The notes under the pieces are model-generated. The model ran no database searches. It saw nothing but the letters and a program-made list of their open reading frames with translations, and had not been told where the DNA came from. Positions 53,164 to 62,877 of a DNA stretch of 64,000 bases are shown here, one piece after another. Each line of letters opens with the position of its first letter. The stretch's first letter is position 1. The stretch is from positions 186,001 through 250,000 of the forward strand of contig NZ_KB849286.1 in assembly GCF_000368145.1 (NCBI RefSeq), given 5' to 3'. The position numbers and the translations under genes were made by a program. Origin of the DNA: Acinetobacter guillouiae CIP 63.46. GTDB lineage: Bacteria; Pseudomonadota; Gammaproteobacteria; Pseudomonadales; Moraxellaceae.

Positions 53164-55347
53164 ATGCAACAGGAATTGGTTCCCAGAAGAAAGTTTTATA
53201 CAAATGATTTGCTCTCAGGTTTAGTTGTTTTTTTAGTTGCTCTACCGCTCTGTTTAGGTATAGCCAGTGCCTCAGGTGCACCCTTGATTTCCGGTATTAT
53301 TGCGGGTGTCATTGGTGGAATCGTTATCGGTTATTTGAGTGGTTCTCATATCAGTGTGTCAGGTCCCGCTGCTGGGCTTACCGCTATTGTTTTAACACAG
53401 CTAGATAAGCTTGAAGGCAACTACCAAGCTTTTTTATTTTGTTTAGTTTTAGCCGGCCTCATCCAATTATTTTTCGGGTTATTTCGGTTGGGGACCTATT
53501 CAAATTTTATCCCAACCAATGTGATTATGGGGCTTCTTGTTGCCATCGGATTAATCTTGATTATCAATCAACTTCCTCTGCTCTTTGGGATTAAAACCGA
53601 AATTCTTCAACAACGTTGGTCCGAAGGGACAGGCCTATTACAGCATCTTGATTATGGTGCGGCAATCATTGGTATCTCAAGTATATTCATTATTTTATTG
53701 TGGGATAAAACACCTTTAAAAAAAATGGTTGTACCCTCTGCACTTATTGCGGTCATTTTTGCGGGACTCTTAAACTATTTTTTTATCAGTACCAATTCCA
53801 GCCTCGCAGTCGGCACTGAACATCTAGTCAATCTTCCCAATATTTTTTCAGGTGTTGAATCAATTATCAGTTTCCCTGACTTCACTCAATGGAATAATCC
53901 TATAATTTATACAGGTGCCATTACGCTGGCGATCGTCGCCTCGCTTGAAACACTATTAAATCTAGAAGCTGCGGACAAAATGGATCCGCAAAAGCGTGCC
54001 TCTCCGCCAAACAAAGAGTTGGTGGCTCAAGGTATCGGAAATACCATGTCTGGTTTAATTGGAGGTATGCCGATTACCTCAGTGATTGTCCGAAGTTCAG
54101 TCAATGCAGCAAGTGGTGCAAAGACCAAATTCTCTGCAATTTTTCACGGTATTTTATTGATTATTGCGGTTTTATTTCTGACACCATTAATCAATGTTGT
54201 TCCATTATCTTCCCTTGCCGCCATTTTAATTTTAACTGGCGTAAAATTAGCCAGCCCTTCACTTTTTAAACGGATCTATGGTCAAGGATGGAAGCAATTT
54301 CTACCCTTCATTGTAACGGTTGTTGCAATTATCGCGACGGATCTACTTATCGGTATTTTGTTAGGGCTGTTGATTAGTTTTATCATTGTATTAAAAAATA
54401 ATTTATTCCGTGGTGTTCGTATCATCCATGAAGCACATTTGCATGGAAATATTACCCGTATTGAACTGGCACCCAATATTAGCTTTTTAAATCGTTCCGC
54501 ATTAGTTTCTGCCTTAGAGAAAATAGTCAGTGGCGATACTGTAGTGATCGATGCGTCGAATACCTATTATATTGATCCGGATGTATATCAAGTGATTAAA
54601 GATTTTAGGGATGAAACAGCTGCAGAAAATGGCATCGATGTAAAACTAATTGGCTTTAAAATACATTATCCTGAAATTAAAGAAGAAGAACTGGATATTG
54701 ATGTCAGTACTCAGGAAATTCAACGACAACTTACGCCTGCACAAGTGTTTCAGCTACTCAAAGAAGGCAATCAGCGGTTCGTTAACCATGAACGGATTTA
54801 TCATAATATTGCTCGTCAAATTCAAGTCACTGCACAATCTGGACAGCATCCATTTGCCGCCGTTCTAGGCTGTATGGATTCACGTGCACCAACAGAACGG
54901 ATTTTTGATGTCGGTATTGGTGACTTATTTAGTTTACGGATCGCTGGAAATATAGCGGGCGAAAAAGTATTAGGCTCTCTAGAATTCGCCTGTAAGAGTA
55001 AGGGTTCCAAATTAATTTTAGTATTGGGTCATACAGATTGTGGTGCAGTGACAGCAGCTTGTCAGATGTATGAACAAAAAAAGGATATTACTCAACTCAG
55101 CGAAACCCCACATGTACAATATTTTCTTAAACCGATTATGCAGGCGGCAGAAAATGTGCATAAAGAAATGACCGATTACCAACTCACCAGTAATTTCATT
55201 CAGGCGGTGACCATCGCAAATGTACAAAATAATATTGCCTATATCTTAAGAAATAGCCCAGTACTGAAAAAGATGGTCGAAGAAGGTGAAATTGGCATTG
55301 CAGGTGGTATTTATGATGTAAAAACAGGAAAGGTGGATTTTCTATAA
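53164..55347 (+). CDS. SulP anion transporter fused to a beta-carbonic anhydrase
   Basis: 727 residues from the ATG at 53164, after GAGAATATTT; an upstream in-frame ATG would add 12 residues. Residues about 1-415 form the SulP membrane domain (LLSGLVVFLVALPLCLGIASASGAPLISG, SGPAAGLTAIV, GGMPITSVIVRSSVNAASGAKTK). A STAS-like domain follows at about 425-520. The C-terminal part from about 530 is a beta-carbonic anhydrase with Zn ligands Cys570, His623 and Cys626 and the Asp572-Arg574 pair (CMDSRAPTERIFD, GHTDCGAVTAAC). The fusion suggests bicarbonate uptake or release coupled to CO2/HCO3- interconversion at the inner membrane. Confidence 0.92.
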   Translation: MQQELVPRRKFYTNDLLSGLVVFLVALPLCLGIASASGAPLISGIIAGVIGGIVIGYLSGSHISVSGPAAGLTAIVLTQLDKLEGNYQAFLFCLVLAGLIQLFFGLFRLGTYSNFIPTNVIMGLLVAIGLILIINQLPLLFGIKTEILQQRWSEGTGLLQHLDYGAAIIGISSIFIILLWDKTPLKKMVVPSALIAVIFAGLLNYFFISTNSSLAVGTEHLVNLPNIFSGVESIISFPDFTQWNNPIIYTGAITLAIVASLETLLNLEAADKMDPQKRASPPNKELVAQGIGNTMSGLIGGMPITSVIVRSSVNAASGAKTKFSAIFHGILLIIAVLFLTPLINVVPLSSLAAILILTGVKLASPSLFKRIYGQGWKQFLPFIVTVVAIIATDLLIGILLGLLISFIIVLKNNLFRGVRIIHEAHLHGNITRIELAPNISFLNRSALVSALEKIVSGDTVVIDASNTYYIDPDVYQVIKDFRDETAAENGIDVKLIGFKIHYPEIKEEELDIDVSTQEIQRQLTPAQVFQLLKEGNQRFVNHERIYHNIARQIQVTAQSGQHPFAAVLGCMDSRAPTERIFDVGIGDLFSLRIAGNIAGEKVLGSLEFACKSKGSKLILVLGHTDCGAVTAACQMYEQKKDITQLSETPHVQYFLKPIMQAAENVHKEMTDYQLTSNFIQAVTIANVQNNIAYILRNSPVLKKMVEEGEIGIAGGIYDVKTGKVDFL

Positions 55348-55623
55348 ATCGATACCAGTATGATCTCGTTATGATCTGTATAAGGATATCAGAATAAAGC
55401 TGGTCTTAAAGACAAGTGTAGTGATCGACATGGATATCATCTTCCCCGCTAGTAAGGATCTGTTATGGATCTCTATCAGCTTTCTATTCATAGATGAAAG
55501 AATCTAAATTTTTAGTAAAGATTAAACCTAAAGCCAATCATTGTGTTCTAAACAAAACAAAAGAAGCCTGAATATTCAGACTCCCTTATGATGCGCTTAG
55601 AGTCTATTTCTTATAATATACCC

Positions 55624-56592
55624 TTATAAGCCTTCAAGTTTTAGCCGATTAACCTGTTGACGATAAAGTGACACAGGATCAGGTCCAAACCATGCTTTCA
55701 AGCCCAAAATCTGATTAATTTCATCTAGGTGAGTTTGATTATAGTCGTCTCGAATCACCTGTCCGAAATGTGCATTGCAACGGTTAACTAAACCATCATT
55801 GTCATTATTTTTATAAGATCTTGGTGCCATGGTGGAAATGGCAACGTCAATGACATCAAGTAGATTGGTTGCTTGAGCTTTACCTGTCCACGAGTAATGA
55901 TAAACCCCATTACTGGTAATCTTCTGACCATTCCCACAATCAGATGGGATTGCTGCAGTTGGGAACCTTGCATTGAATTCTGCAGAACCCTTTTCACTTA
56001 ATGATTTCAATGAGCGATCCAGACTAATCGGCAAATCAGGATTACCTTGTAGAAGTAACTCCACTGGAGCAACGATATATTGTCCTAAGACGGTAAATAA
56101 AAATTTCTCAGCAGGATTATCCAACATATCATCTCCCACTTTGGACCCTTTAAACGTTCCAGCAACAGCAGTGAGTGAAGCGACTTTCTCAGGTGCAATT
56201 GCTTCAATATAACGAATGGTCGGTCCACCATGACTATGACCAATTAGATTAACTTTTGACTTTCCTGAGAGTGCCAAAACTTCATCTACTTGTTGTAGCA
56301 ACTGCTCGCCACGAACTTCGGTGGATTCTAGTGGAGAAACCTGTGTCGCATAAACCGTCGCACCATTCCGTGCCAAATCAGGAAGAACCTGATAAAAATA
56401 GTCCATCCCAAAAGCTGTCGGACCGAGTCGAGTAAAACCAAACATCCCATGGTTAAATACAACTGGATATTTGGTTTTTACATAATCAGAAGCCACATAG
56501 TTGCTGCTAACGCTCTGTAAACCAGAAGCAAAAACTGGCATAGCCAATGTGGCCAAAGCCACAATACTAGCGGTGAGTAAAGTCTGTTTCAT
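55624..56592 (-). CDS. lipA: Secreted triacylglycerol lipase, LipA type
   Basis: 322 residues with a signal peptide (MKQTLLTASIVALATLAMPVFA). It is a family I lipase with the triad Ser120 (GHSHGG), Asp264 (NDNDGLV) and His286 (NQTHLDEI), the N-terminal oxyanion stretch YPVVFNHGMFGF, and a cysteine pair (Cys217, Cys270) placed as in Pseudomonas lipases. Such lipases are secreted by the type II pathway and need a membrane-bound foldase (Lif/LipB). In Acinetobacter the foldase gene precedes the lipase gene; here that position holds only a broken remnant, so folding of this enzyme may be impaired or depend on another Lif. Confidence 0.92.
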   Translation of the reverse strand: MKQTLLTASIVALATLAMPVFASGLQSVSSNYVASDYVKTKYPVVFNHGMFGFTRLGPTAFGMDYFYQVLPDLARNGATVYATQVSPLESTEVRGEQLLQQVDEVLALSGKSKVNLIGHSHGGPTIRYIEAIAPEKVASLTAVAGTFKGSKVGDDMLDNPAEKFLFTVLGQYIVAPVELLLQGNPDLPISLDRSLKSLSEKGSAEFNARFPTAAIPSDCGNGQKITSNGVYHYSWTGKAQATNLLDVIDVAISTMAPRSYKNNDNDGLVNRCNAHFGQVIRDDYNQTHLDEINQILGLKAWFGPDPVSLYRQQVNRLKLEGL

Positions 56593-56785
56593 ATATTTCC
56601 CTGCTATGTTGATTTCTTTTCTTTAGAAATCAGCATCATTCACGTTATAAATCCTCTATAACCATGCATTTTTTGTTTTTTTGCATAGTACTCCTCATAA
56701 ATAAAGCTGTCATCTAAAAGCCTTATTTACTCAATCCTATTTATCCTCCTTAGTCATAGACATATACAAAGTTCTACAGGCATAT

Positions 56786-57284
56786 TTATTCTGGTTGATT
56801 GCATAAATGAAGTGACTGCATTTGTTTGACTAAATCACGCAGTGTCCTCATATCTTTTAGTTTTGACTGTTGCTGAATTTCTTCTTTTCGGTCTTTCTAA
56901 AAGTGTATTGAATTATTTTTCCAGTTTTGAGCTTGCTCAGTAGCTGAAAGATTTTCATGATCTATCACGTTTATTCGCTTGACTGTGTAAGTATTGTAAG
57001 TCGCTTACTTGTCTAATTAGATCGCTAGCCTCTTCACCCAAAAGAAAGAGGTTTTGTAGTTGTTTTAAATTTAAAGAAGCCCATTGATAATATTTAAAAT
57101 ATTTCTGAATTTTATTAAGCAGCTGTTGGCGGCTTTGTTGTTTAGGATATGAGCCGAACAAAAAGTAACTGATCAGTTCATTTTGCTGAAAAAGCTGAGA
57201 TACGACTTTAGAGATGCTGTGTGAAGCCAAGAAAATCGTACCGCTGGCTAAATACCACCTAAAGAGATACATGCGAATAGTCAT
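56786..57284 (-). pseudogene. Decayed lipase-specific foldase (lif/lipB) remnant
   Basis: A minus-strand frame (56955-57284) encodes an N-terminal membrane anchor (YLFRWYLASGTIFLA) directly joined to a Lif-like segment (LISYFLFGSY, LLNKIQKYFKYYQ, GEEASDLIRQVSDLQYLHS), so the normal variable linker is largely gone. The reading continues in another frame as IDHENLSATEQAQNW, hits an in-frame TAG, then continues KDRKEEIQQQSKLKDMRTLRDLVKQM before a final stop at 56786. Glu/Gln/Leu-rich helical sequence of this kind is characteristic of Lif C-termini. At least one frameshift and one premature stop are needed to explain it. It lies immediately upstream of lipA, the usual place for lipB in Acinetobacter. 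Confidence 0.55.
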
Positions 57285-57295
57285 TATTATTTATT

Positions 57296-57388
57296 GGTGG
57301 GGCTGAGGAAGGTGTGAAAGTCATTGAAAATGTAGACGGTTTAAGCTTTGACGAATTGCAGTCAATCACTGGGTGCGAAGTTGATTGA
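57296..57388 (+). pseudogene. C-terminal scrap of a CoA-transferase subunit B gene
   Basis: A plus-strand frame of 30 codons plus stop reads GGAEEGVKVIENVDG LSFDELQSITGCEVD (in two parts here), which resembles the end of 3-oxoacid or acetate CoA-transferase subunit B. There is no start or upstream body; the sequence breaks at the start of the lif remnant. It probably marks a deletion or rearrangement junction. The 300 bp that follow are noncoding and carry an imperfect CCTCCCTT...AAAGGGGGG repeat near 57407-57432. Confidence 0.5.
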
Positions 57389-57660
57389 TGTAACTGTATA
57401 AAACCTCCCTTCGTCCCTCATGAAAGGGGGGTAACTTAAATTGCAAAACATTGAATGGAAGCTATTAGGCAACATAAGTTTTATAAGAATAATTTTGGAA
57501 AACCGTACTCGCTTCCTTATAAAATCGATTTAACTCATAGCTTGGTCTACCACAAACAACCAAGCAAACACTCAAGTTAATTAAACAATTTCTCATGGAT
57601 TCATCATTTTCATGCAGCATGAGGAAATTAACAAAAAAAATTATATTTCTGCTCTAAAAG

Positions 57661-57683
57661 ATACCAGTCATAAAGACTGGTAT
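57661..57683 (-). terminator. Terminator after phnX
   Basis: Perfect 9-bp stem ATACCAGTC / GACTGGTAT with a 5-nt loop, 10 bp after the phnX stop codon on the minus strand, followed by CTTTT. Confidence 0.75.
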
Positions 57684-57693
57684 TCATCATCTG

Positions 57694-58509
57694 TTAAGGC
57701 TTTTCACCATTTGCTAAACGCTGTTCAATCGCATCCAATACTGCAGGTAAATCAGCAATACTATCAATTACATAATGTGCTCCTGAAGCATTCATTTTTG
57801 CGTATGCTTTTTCTTTTAAACCTAGTTGTTCAGACGCTGAAAGTGCAGACCACTCTTCGATGCTTAGCCCCACTTCATTCCCACTGACGGCCAAGCCCAC
57901 AGTCCAACAACCAGCGTTTAAACCTTCTTCGATGCCGACCACTGTGTCATCCACTTTCACCACAGTTTTAATATCTAACACATCAAGTTCAATTAGGTTT
58001 TTCCACAACATTTCAGGATAAGGACGGCCATGTTTCACATCACTGGCTGTAATAGTACAGTCAGGCACATAACCTTGATCAGCTGCATCTTGCACCAATT
58101 GACCAATCATCATCGAAGCATAACCAGTATTACTGCCAATTTTTGCACCGCGGGCACGAATATCAGCAAAAGCCTCTAATGCCCCCGGAATCAATTTTGA
58201 GCAGCTTGGGATACTTTTCAATTGGTATGGAATAAAGTCCTGATATAAACGGTCAATATCCACCACAGTCACTTCAGCACCATGTGCCTGCTTCCACGCA
58301 GCTGCAACACGTGGCATTTTCAAAACTGCCGCAATGTGATCGCGTTTTTCCAAACCCATTGGCGCACGTGCTTCTTCAATTGAAATTTCAACTTTATTAT
58401 CTGCAAATAAAGCCATAAATGCCAAAATTGGTGCGCGTGAACCAAAATCTACTGTTGTACCAGCCCAGTCAAAAACCACGGCTTGTAATGCTGAAGTTGA
58501 AGTGTTCAT
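57694..58509 (-). CDS. phnX: Phosphonoacetaldehyde hydrolase (phosphonatase)
   Basis: 271 residues of the HAD superfamily. The nucleophile Asp14 lies in VVFDWAGTTVDFGS and the Schiff-base lysine of phosphonatase, Lys55, in APMGLEKRDHIAAV. IGSNTGYASMMIGQL and GRPYPEMLWKNLIELDV complete the active site motifs. It splits phosphonoacetaldehyde into acetaldehyde and phosphate, the second step of 2-aminoethylphosphonate (AEP) breakdown. It follows phnW after a 193-bp gap that contains a REP-like repeat. Confidence 0.95.
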   Translation of the reverse strand: MNTSTSALQAVVFDWAGTTVDFGSRAPILAFMALFADNKVEISIEEARAPMGLEKRDHIAAVLKMPRVAAAWKQAHGAEVTVVDIDRLYQDFIPYQLKSIPSCSKLIPGALEAFADIRARGAKIGSNTGYASMMIGQLVQDAADQGYVPDCTITASDVKHGRPYPEMLWKNLIELDVLDIKTVVKVDDTVVGIEEGLNAGCWTVGLAVSGNEVGLSIEEWSALSASEQLGLKEKAYAKMNASGAHYVIDSIADLPAVLDAIEQRLANGEKP

Positions 58510-58597
58510 AAGTTTGTCCTATTCATTTCTCAAAGTTAAAAATAGCTATCTTGCGTAAGTTGAGTTTTGCTTAATATTTAATTTCTAATGGCAGCGC

Positions 58598-58660
58598 CCG
58601 CTCCTTTCAAAGGAGAGAGCTAGGGAGAGGATTTATAATCTCCCCATCCTAACCTCCGCC
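58598..58660. repeat. REP-like repeat variant between phnX and phnW
   Basis: The 15-bp palindrome CTCCTTT-C-AAAGGAG (58601-58615) is followed by AGCTAGGGAGAGG and then TCTCCCCATCCTAACCTCC. The layout (palindrome, then GCTAGG...GAGG) parallels the element at 3.4, 3.7, 12.6 and 22.1 kb but the sequence differs, so it is a second family or a distant copy. Confidence 0.5.
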
Positions 58661-58702
58661 CTGAGCCATAAATGGCGCAAGAAAAGGAGCTGTGAATTCC
58701 AA

Positions 58703-59836
58703 TCAAATTCGATAGTGCTCAATCGCTGTTAAAAGTCGTTCAATATCATCCAAATAAATCTCTCCAATATTGCCGATACGGAAGCAATTTAAGTCGGTGA
58801 CTTTGCCGGGATAGATCACAAACCCTGCTTGTTTCAGATTTTCATACAAGGCTTGAAAGCTAAAATCGACTTCATTTGGATATAAAAATGTAGTGATAAT
58901 TGGAGATTGTGGTGCGTCTTGATCTAAGACCATTTCAAAACCAAGCGCTTGCATACCTGCGGCTAAACGTTGTTGATTATTGAAATAACGCTGATAACGA
59001 GCGGTTACTCCACCTTCTTGTTCTAATTCTAAAAGTGCTTGATAAAAAGCACGCACCACATGAGTGGGTGAAGTAAAACGCCATTTACCATTATGCTGTT
59101 CCATGGTGTTCCATTGGTCATATAGGTCTAAACTGACTGAACAAGCCAAACCTTTGCATGCTTGTAATTGCTCACGTTTTGCCAAAATAAAACCAAAGCC
59201 AGGTACGCCTTGGATGCATTTATTGGCACTTGAAATCAAGAAATCAATTTCGAGCTCTGCAATGTCCATTGGCACACCACCAAAAGAACTCATCGCATCG
59301 ACAATCCACACTTTGTTTTTGGCTTTGACAATGCGTCCAATCGCTTGAATTGGATTTAATAAACCTGTGGTGGTTTCGCAATACACACATGACACATGAG
59401 TGATGCTGTCATCTTCAAGTGCTTTTTCGATATGAGCCAGTTGAGGGATTTGCATTTCAGGGTAGCGTAATTCCACCACGTCAATTTTTAAACATCGAGC
59501 CATTTGCACCATGCGTGCACCATATGCCCCGTTATTGATAATTAAAATTTTACCATCCTTTGGAATCGCTGAACCTAACACTGCTTCTACAGAGAAACTC
59601 CCACTGCCTTGCATCAACACAGCACTATATTGTTCAGGTTTTGCAGTTGCCAACGCCACCAAACGACTGCGGATCTCCTGAACCAATGCGTTATATTCTT
59701 TGTCCCAAGTACACCAATCACGTTGCATCACACGACGCACACTTTTCGAGGTAGACAATGGTCCCGGTGTCAACAATAAGTATTTATTTTCAACATCGTT
59801 TTCAATTGTGTTTGCAAGTTCAATTTGTGCGTTCAT
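58703..59836 (-). CDS. phnW: 2-aminoethylphosphonate-pyruvate transaminase
   Basis: 377 residues from the ATG at 59836, which has AAAGGTTAGGCGAA upstream; a more distal in-frame start lacks one. PLP fold type I class V aminotransferase: [38 protein letters not shown] is the PhnW N-terminus, [14 protein letters not shown] carries the PLP aspartate, and the PLP lysine is in [13 protein letters not shown]. It transfers the amino group of AEP to pyruvate, giving phosphonoacetaldehyde and alanine. It is in one operon with phnX, an FAD enzyme and the AEP-type ABC transporter. Confidence 0.95.
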   Translation of the reverse strand: MNAQIELANTIENDVENKYLLLTPGPLSTSKSVRRVMQRDWCTWDKEYNALVQEIRSRLVALATAKPEQYSAVLMQGSGSFSVEAVLGSAIPKDGKILIINNGAYGARMVQMARCLKIDVVELRYPEMQIPQLAHIEKALEDDSITHVSCVYCETTTGLLNPIQAIGRIVKAKNKVWIVDAMSSFGGVPMDIAELEIDFLISSANKCIQGVPGFGFILAKREQLQACKGLACSVSLDLYDQWNTMEQHNGKWRFTSPTHVVRAFYQALLELEQEGGVTARYQRYFNNQQRLAAGMQALGFEMVLDQDAPQSPIITTFLYPNEVDFSFQALYENLKQAGFVIYPGKVTDLNCFRIGNIGEIYLDDIERLLTAIEHYRI

Positions 59837-59892
59837 TTCGCCTAACCTTTGTTCAATTTCATACAGTATAAACAAATCTGGTTTAAACCAGA

Positions 59893-61047
59893 TTACAAAA
59901 TATAATTTTCTAAAATTTCTTTCATAAATCCTGCGCCTGTGGTCATGCCTTTGCCTGCAATCGCACTGACAAGGAAAATATTGGTTTCAGCTTCCATCAC
60001 ACATGCCAATTCCGTAGGATGAGTCAGATAGTAACCATTCCAACGAGATTCAATTTCAGGTAGTTCTAAGCCAATATTTTCTTTGCAATATTGCAAAATG
60101 AATTGGTTAATTTCTTCACGTTGATTAAATTGTGGTATGTCTTCAATCGGATAATATTCATGGCTATCGCCCAAAATAATTTGTCCGAATTCATTTTGTT
60201 TAATCAGGATATGAATACCGTATTTTTCAACTAAACCGATTTGTGATTCATTGCGTAAATCTTGATGACTTGGGCAAATCTCAAAAGCGGGATAACGAGA
60301 GATCGACAATCCTGAATAAATCGAAGCTTTGAGATTGACTTTTAGCGGTTTGGTTAATGCCATTTGTAAAGTACAACGCAATAAACCTTTTTGTTGTAAG
60401 AGCTCGGGATACAACAATTGTGTCTCTTCACCATGACAAATCATGACTTTATTTGCGGTAAATGTTTGACCTGATGCCAAGCGAATATGCGCCATACCTT
60501 GGTTAAATTGCGTCAGTACCACAGAGGCATTGCAATGAATGTGTACACCAAGTTTTTCGGCATATTGCAACAAACGCAGTCCCACCAAATGTGGCTCAAC
60601 TGAATAATCTTCATGAAATACCATACCGCCACGTAGCGCAGTTTCTGGGTTTAAATAAGCATATTGATCAAACAGTTGCTGCTTAGACAATAGACTTACA
60701 GGAATCTGATAATCAGCTGCGGCTTGAGCAAACTCGTTTAATACTTGCCATTCAAGTTCAGTATTCGCAAGATACAAGCCATTTCGCTGTTGAAATGAAA
60801 TATCGGTTTGTGCCTGAATCCGTTGATAAAATTCACGGGTTGCCAAAGCATATTCACGCCATTTCGCATCAGGACGGCTTAGCGTCGAAGTCCCAACCAT
60901 GCCAAAGTTACGGCGAGTCGCGCCTATAGGTTGTACATATTTTTCAAAAACTTGTACCTTTAAACCTTGCTCTGCCGCTTGGATCGCAGCCGATAATCCT
61001 AAAATGCCTGCACCGACAATAATTAAGTCGAATTGTGCTGTATTCAT
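59893..61047 (-). CDS. FAD-dependent oxidoreductase of the phosphonate-associated DAO family (TIGR03364-like)
   Basis: 384 residues from the ATG at 61047, with GGAAAAGACA upstream. It is a D-amino-acid-oxidase-type flavoprotein: FAD motif [21 protein letters not shown], then [31 protein letters not shown] and the C-terminal [20 protein letters not shown]. Members of this clade occur with phosphonate genes and are thought to oxidatively deaminate AEP derivatives, such as N-methyl- or hydroxy-AEP, feeding the phnW/phnX route. Its location between the transporter and phnW supports that. The exact substrate is not established by the sequence. Confidence 0.85.
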   Translation of the reverse strand: MNTAQFDLIIVGAGILGLSAAIQAAEQGLKVQVFEKYVQPIGATRRNFGMVGTSTLSRPDAKWREYALATREFYQRIQAQTDISFQQRNGLYLANTELEWQVLNEFAQAAADYQIPVSLLSKQQLFDQYAYLNPETALRGGMVFHEDYSVEPHLVGLRLLQYAEKLGVHIHCNASVVLTQFNQGMAHIRLASGQTFTANKVMICHGEETQLLYPELLQQKGLLRCTLQMALTKPLKVNLKASIYSGLSISRYPAFEICPSHQDLRNESQIGLVEKYGIHILIKQNEFGQIILGDSHEYYPIEDIPQFNQREEINQFILQYCKENIGLELPEIESRWNGYYLTHPTELACVMEAETNIFLVSAIAGKGMTTGAGFMKEILENYIL

Positions 61048-61138
61048 TGTCTTTTCCACCTTATCTACTTTTTTTAGCACGCGAAATCCCAAGCGCCAAA
61101 AAGAAAGCGTTCAATTCAAATGGTTTAGTTAATTAAAA

Positions 61139-61160
61139 AAATTGACTGAAAGATCAATTT
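61139..61160 (-). terminator. Weak terminator or attenuator after the permease gene
   Basis: Minus strand AAATTGA-8 nt-TCAATTT followed by a T run, within 25 bp of the permease stop codon. The 7-bp AT-rich stem is weak, so read-through into the downstream enzyme genes is likely. Confidence 0.35.
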
Positions 61161-61161
61161 G

Positions 61162-62877
61162 TTATGAATGTGTTTGCTCACGCCAACGTTGTGTTGACAC
61201 CATCATTTTCCGAGTGAATAACCAATGCAGCAACTTGACTGCACATGAGGTGAGTAAAATCAAAATACTCATCGCCACAGCTGCCACGGTATCACCTGCA
61301 TCATCCATATTCAGCACCGCCACCGATGCCAAATTGGTATCAGGTGAATAAAGGAAAATCGCAGCTGAAACAGTAGTCATGGCATTGACAAATAAATACA
61401 CCAACACATCACACAGCGCAGGAAAGGTTAAAGGCAAATATACTTTGCGGAACATTGTCCAATGTGAAGATCCTAAACTTTGTGCAGTATGATCAAGTTG
61501 ATTCGGGATCTGTTGAATCGCATGCGTTAAGGTCAAATGTGGCACAGTGTAATAATGAATAATGGTTGAAATCACCAACAGCGTCATCGTACCGTAAACG
61601 AAAGATACAGGATTTTGCGGTGCATTAAAGAACAAGATATAAGCAATACCCAACACCAAGCCAGGCACAGCCAAAGGTAATAAAACCAAGACTTTTACAT
61701 AGTTTTTTAGCAAAGGATGTGCTTTAAAACGGGTACTAAATAAGGCAATGATGAAAATTATCATCGTACCGAAAACTGTACTAAACAATGCCAATTTGAT
61801 TGAGTTAAAATAACTTGCCCAACCACCACCATCAACATAGTCAAAACGATAATGATTTAAGGTCATAGACAAATCATAGGGCCAATAGCGAATGAATGAT
61901 GCGAGAATCGCAGTCACAATAATCAGTAAAATACCGCCTGAAATCACCCCACAAAATACAGTTAATGCTTTTTCAATTCGAGGATTGGCACGCAAACGAT
62001 AAGGCTGAATTTGGAAATTTTGATAGCGTTCCTGATGGCGACTTTGGTATCGATCGAAAATGAATGCCAACACCGCAGGACAGAGCAACAAAATCGAAAT
62101 GACGGCACCCATGTTCATATTTTGTTGACCAATGATCTGCTTATACACATCCAACGCCATCATATTGAATGAGCCGCCAATCACTTTAGGAATCCCGAAA
62201 TCGGTAATGACATAAGTAAATGCCACCAGACAGGCACTGACTAAACCATAACGAATCGCAGGAAAAGTCACAGCCCAATGGGTTTGTAGTGTATTTTTTC
62301 CTAAAGCATGAGAAGCCTCAATCAAATGTTGATCAATATGGCGAAATGCACCCATCATCAACATGACCATGGCAGGAAATAGCCAAAAGCAATAACTGAT
62401 CAAAATGCCTAGTGGACCATAAATTTCCACCTCTCCCATCATGCCCTTAAAAACACCTTGCTGACCAAACAAATACACCAAAGCCAATGAAGGTAAAAGT
62501 GAAGGTGCAAGAATCGGTAAAAATGCCACGGTTTTAAAGAAAGCTTTGCCTCGAATATTGCAGTTGATCAATGCAAAAGCATAAACACTTGCCAAACTCA
62601 CCGTAATCAACATGGCTGTAATGGCGATCCACATCGAATTAAAAATCGATGAGATTAAGGCCGGATTGGAAAAATAAGCAGTAAAGTTATCCAACCCGAC
62701 AAATTGATGCTGTTCATTTAAAAATGCGCTTTGCATCAATACGATTAAGGGTGCAATCAAACTCATGGTGAATAGAATTGCTGCGACAAACAACACCGCA
62801 CTTGAACGCAATGAATAACGAAAACGATGTGCTGTTTGACTACTTAATAAAGCATTTGCAGCAGACTGATTTAACAT
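61162..62877 (-). CDS. 2-aminoethylphosphonate-type ABC transporter permease, fused two-domain form
   Basis: 571 residues with two BinpDep-type permease halves, each about six helices, as in PhnU2-like and Fe3+ (SfuB-type) permeases. EAA-loop motifs lie near residues 200 (EASHALGKNTLQTHWAVTFPAIRYG) and 480 (TAQSLGSSHWTMFRKVYLPLTFPALCD). The fusion replaces two separate permeases, so one gene is enough for the membrane channel. Its start overlaps the ATPase stop by 7 bp. With the ATPase and a binding protein expected beyond the window edge it imports AEP or a close analogue. Confidence 0.88.
   Translation of the reverse strand: MLNQSAANALLSSQTAHRFRYSLRSSAVLFVAAILFTMSLIAPLIVLMQSAFLNEQHQFVGLDNFTAYFSNPALISSIFNSMWIAITAMLITVSLASVYAFALINCNIRGKAFFKTVAFLPILAPSLLPSLALVYLFGQQGVFKGMMGEVEIYGPLGILISYCFWLFPAMVMLMMGAFRHIDQHLIEASHALGKNTLQTHWAVTFPAIRYGLVSACLVAFTYVITDFGIPKVIGGSFNMMALDVYKQIIGQQNMNMGAVISILLLCPAVLAFIFDRYQSRHQERYQNFQIQPYRLRANPRIEKALTVFCGVISGGILLIIVTAILASFIRYWPYDLSMTLNHYRFDYVDGGGWASYFNSIKLALFSTVFGTMIIFIIALFSTRFKAHPLLKNYVKVLVLLPLAVPGLVLGIAYILFFNAPQNPVSFVYGTMTLLVISTIIHYYTVPHLTLTHAIQQIPNQLDHTAQSLGSSHWTMFRKVYLPLTFPALCDVLVYLFVNAMTTVSAAIFLYSPDTNLASVAVLNMDDAGDTVAAVAMSILILLTSCAVKLLHWLFTRKMMVSTQRWREQTHS

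Noticed and set aside
52981-53169. 62-codon minus-strand frame overlapping the SulP start
   Set aside because: No ribosome-binding site, overlaps a strong gene, no protein features.
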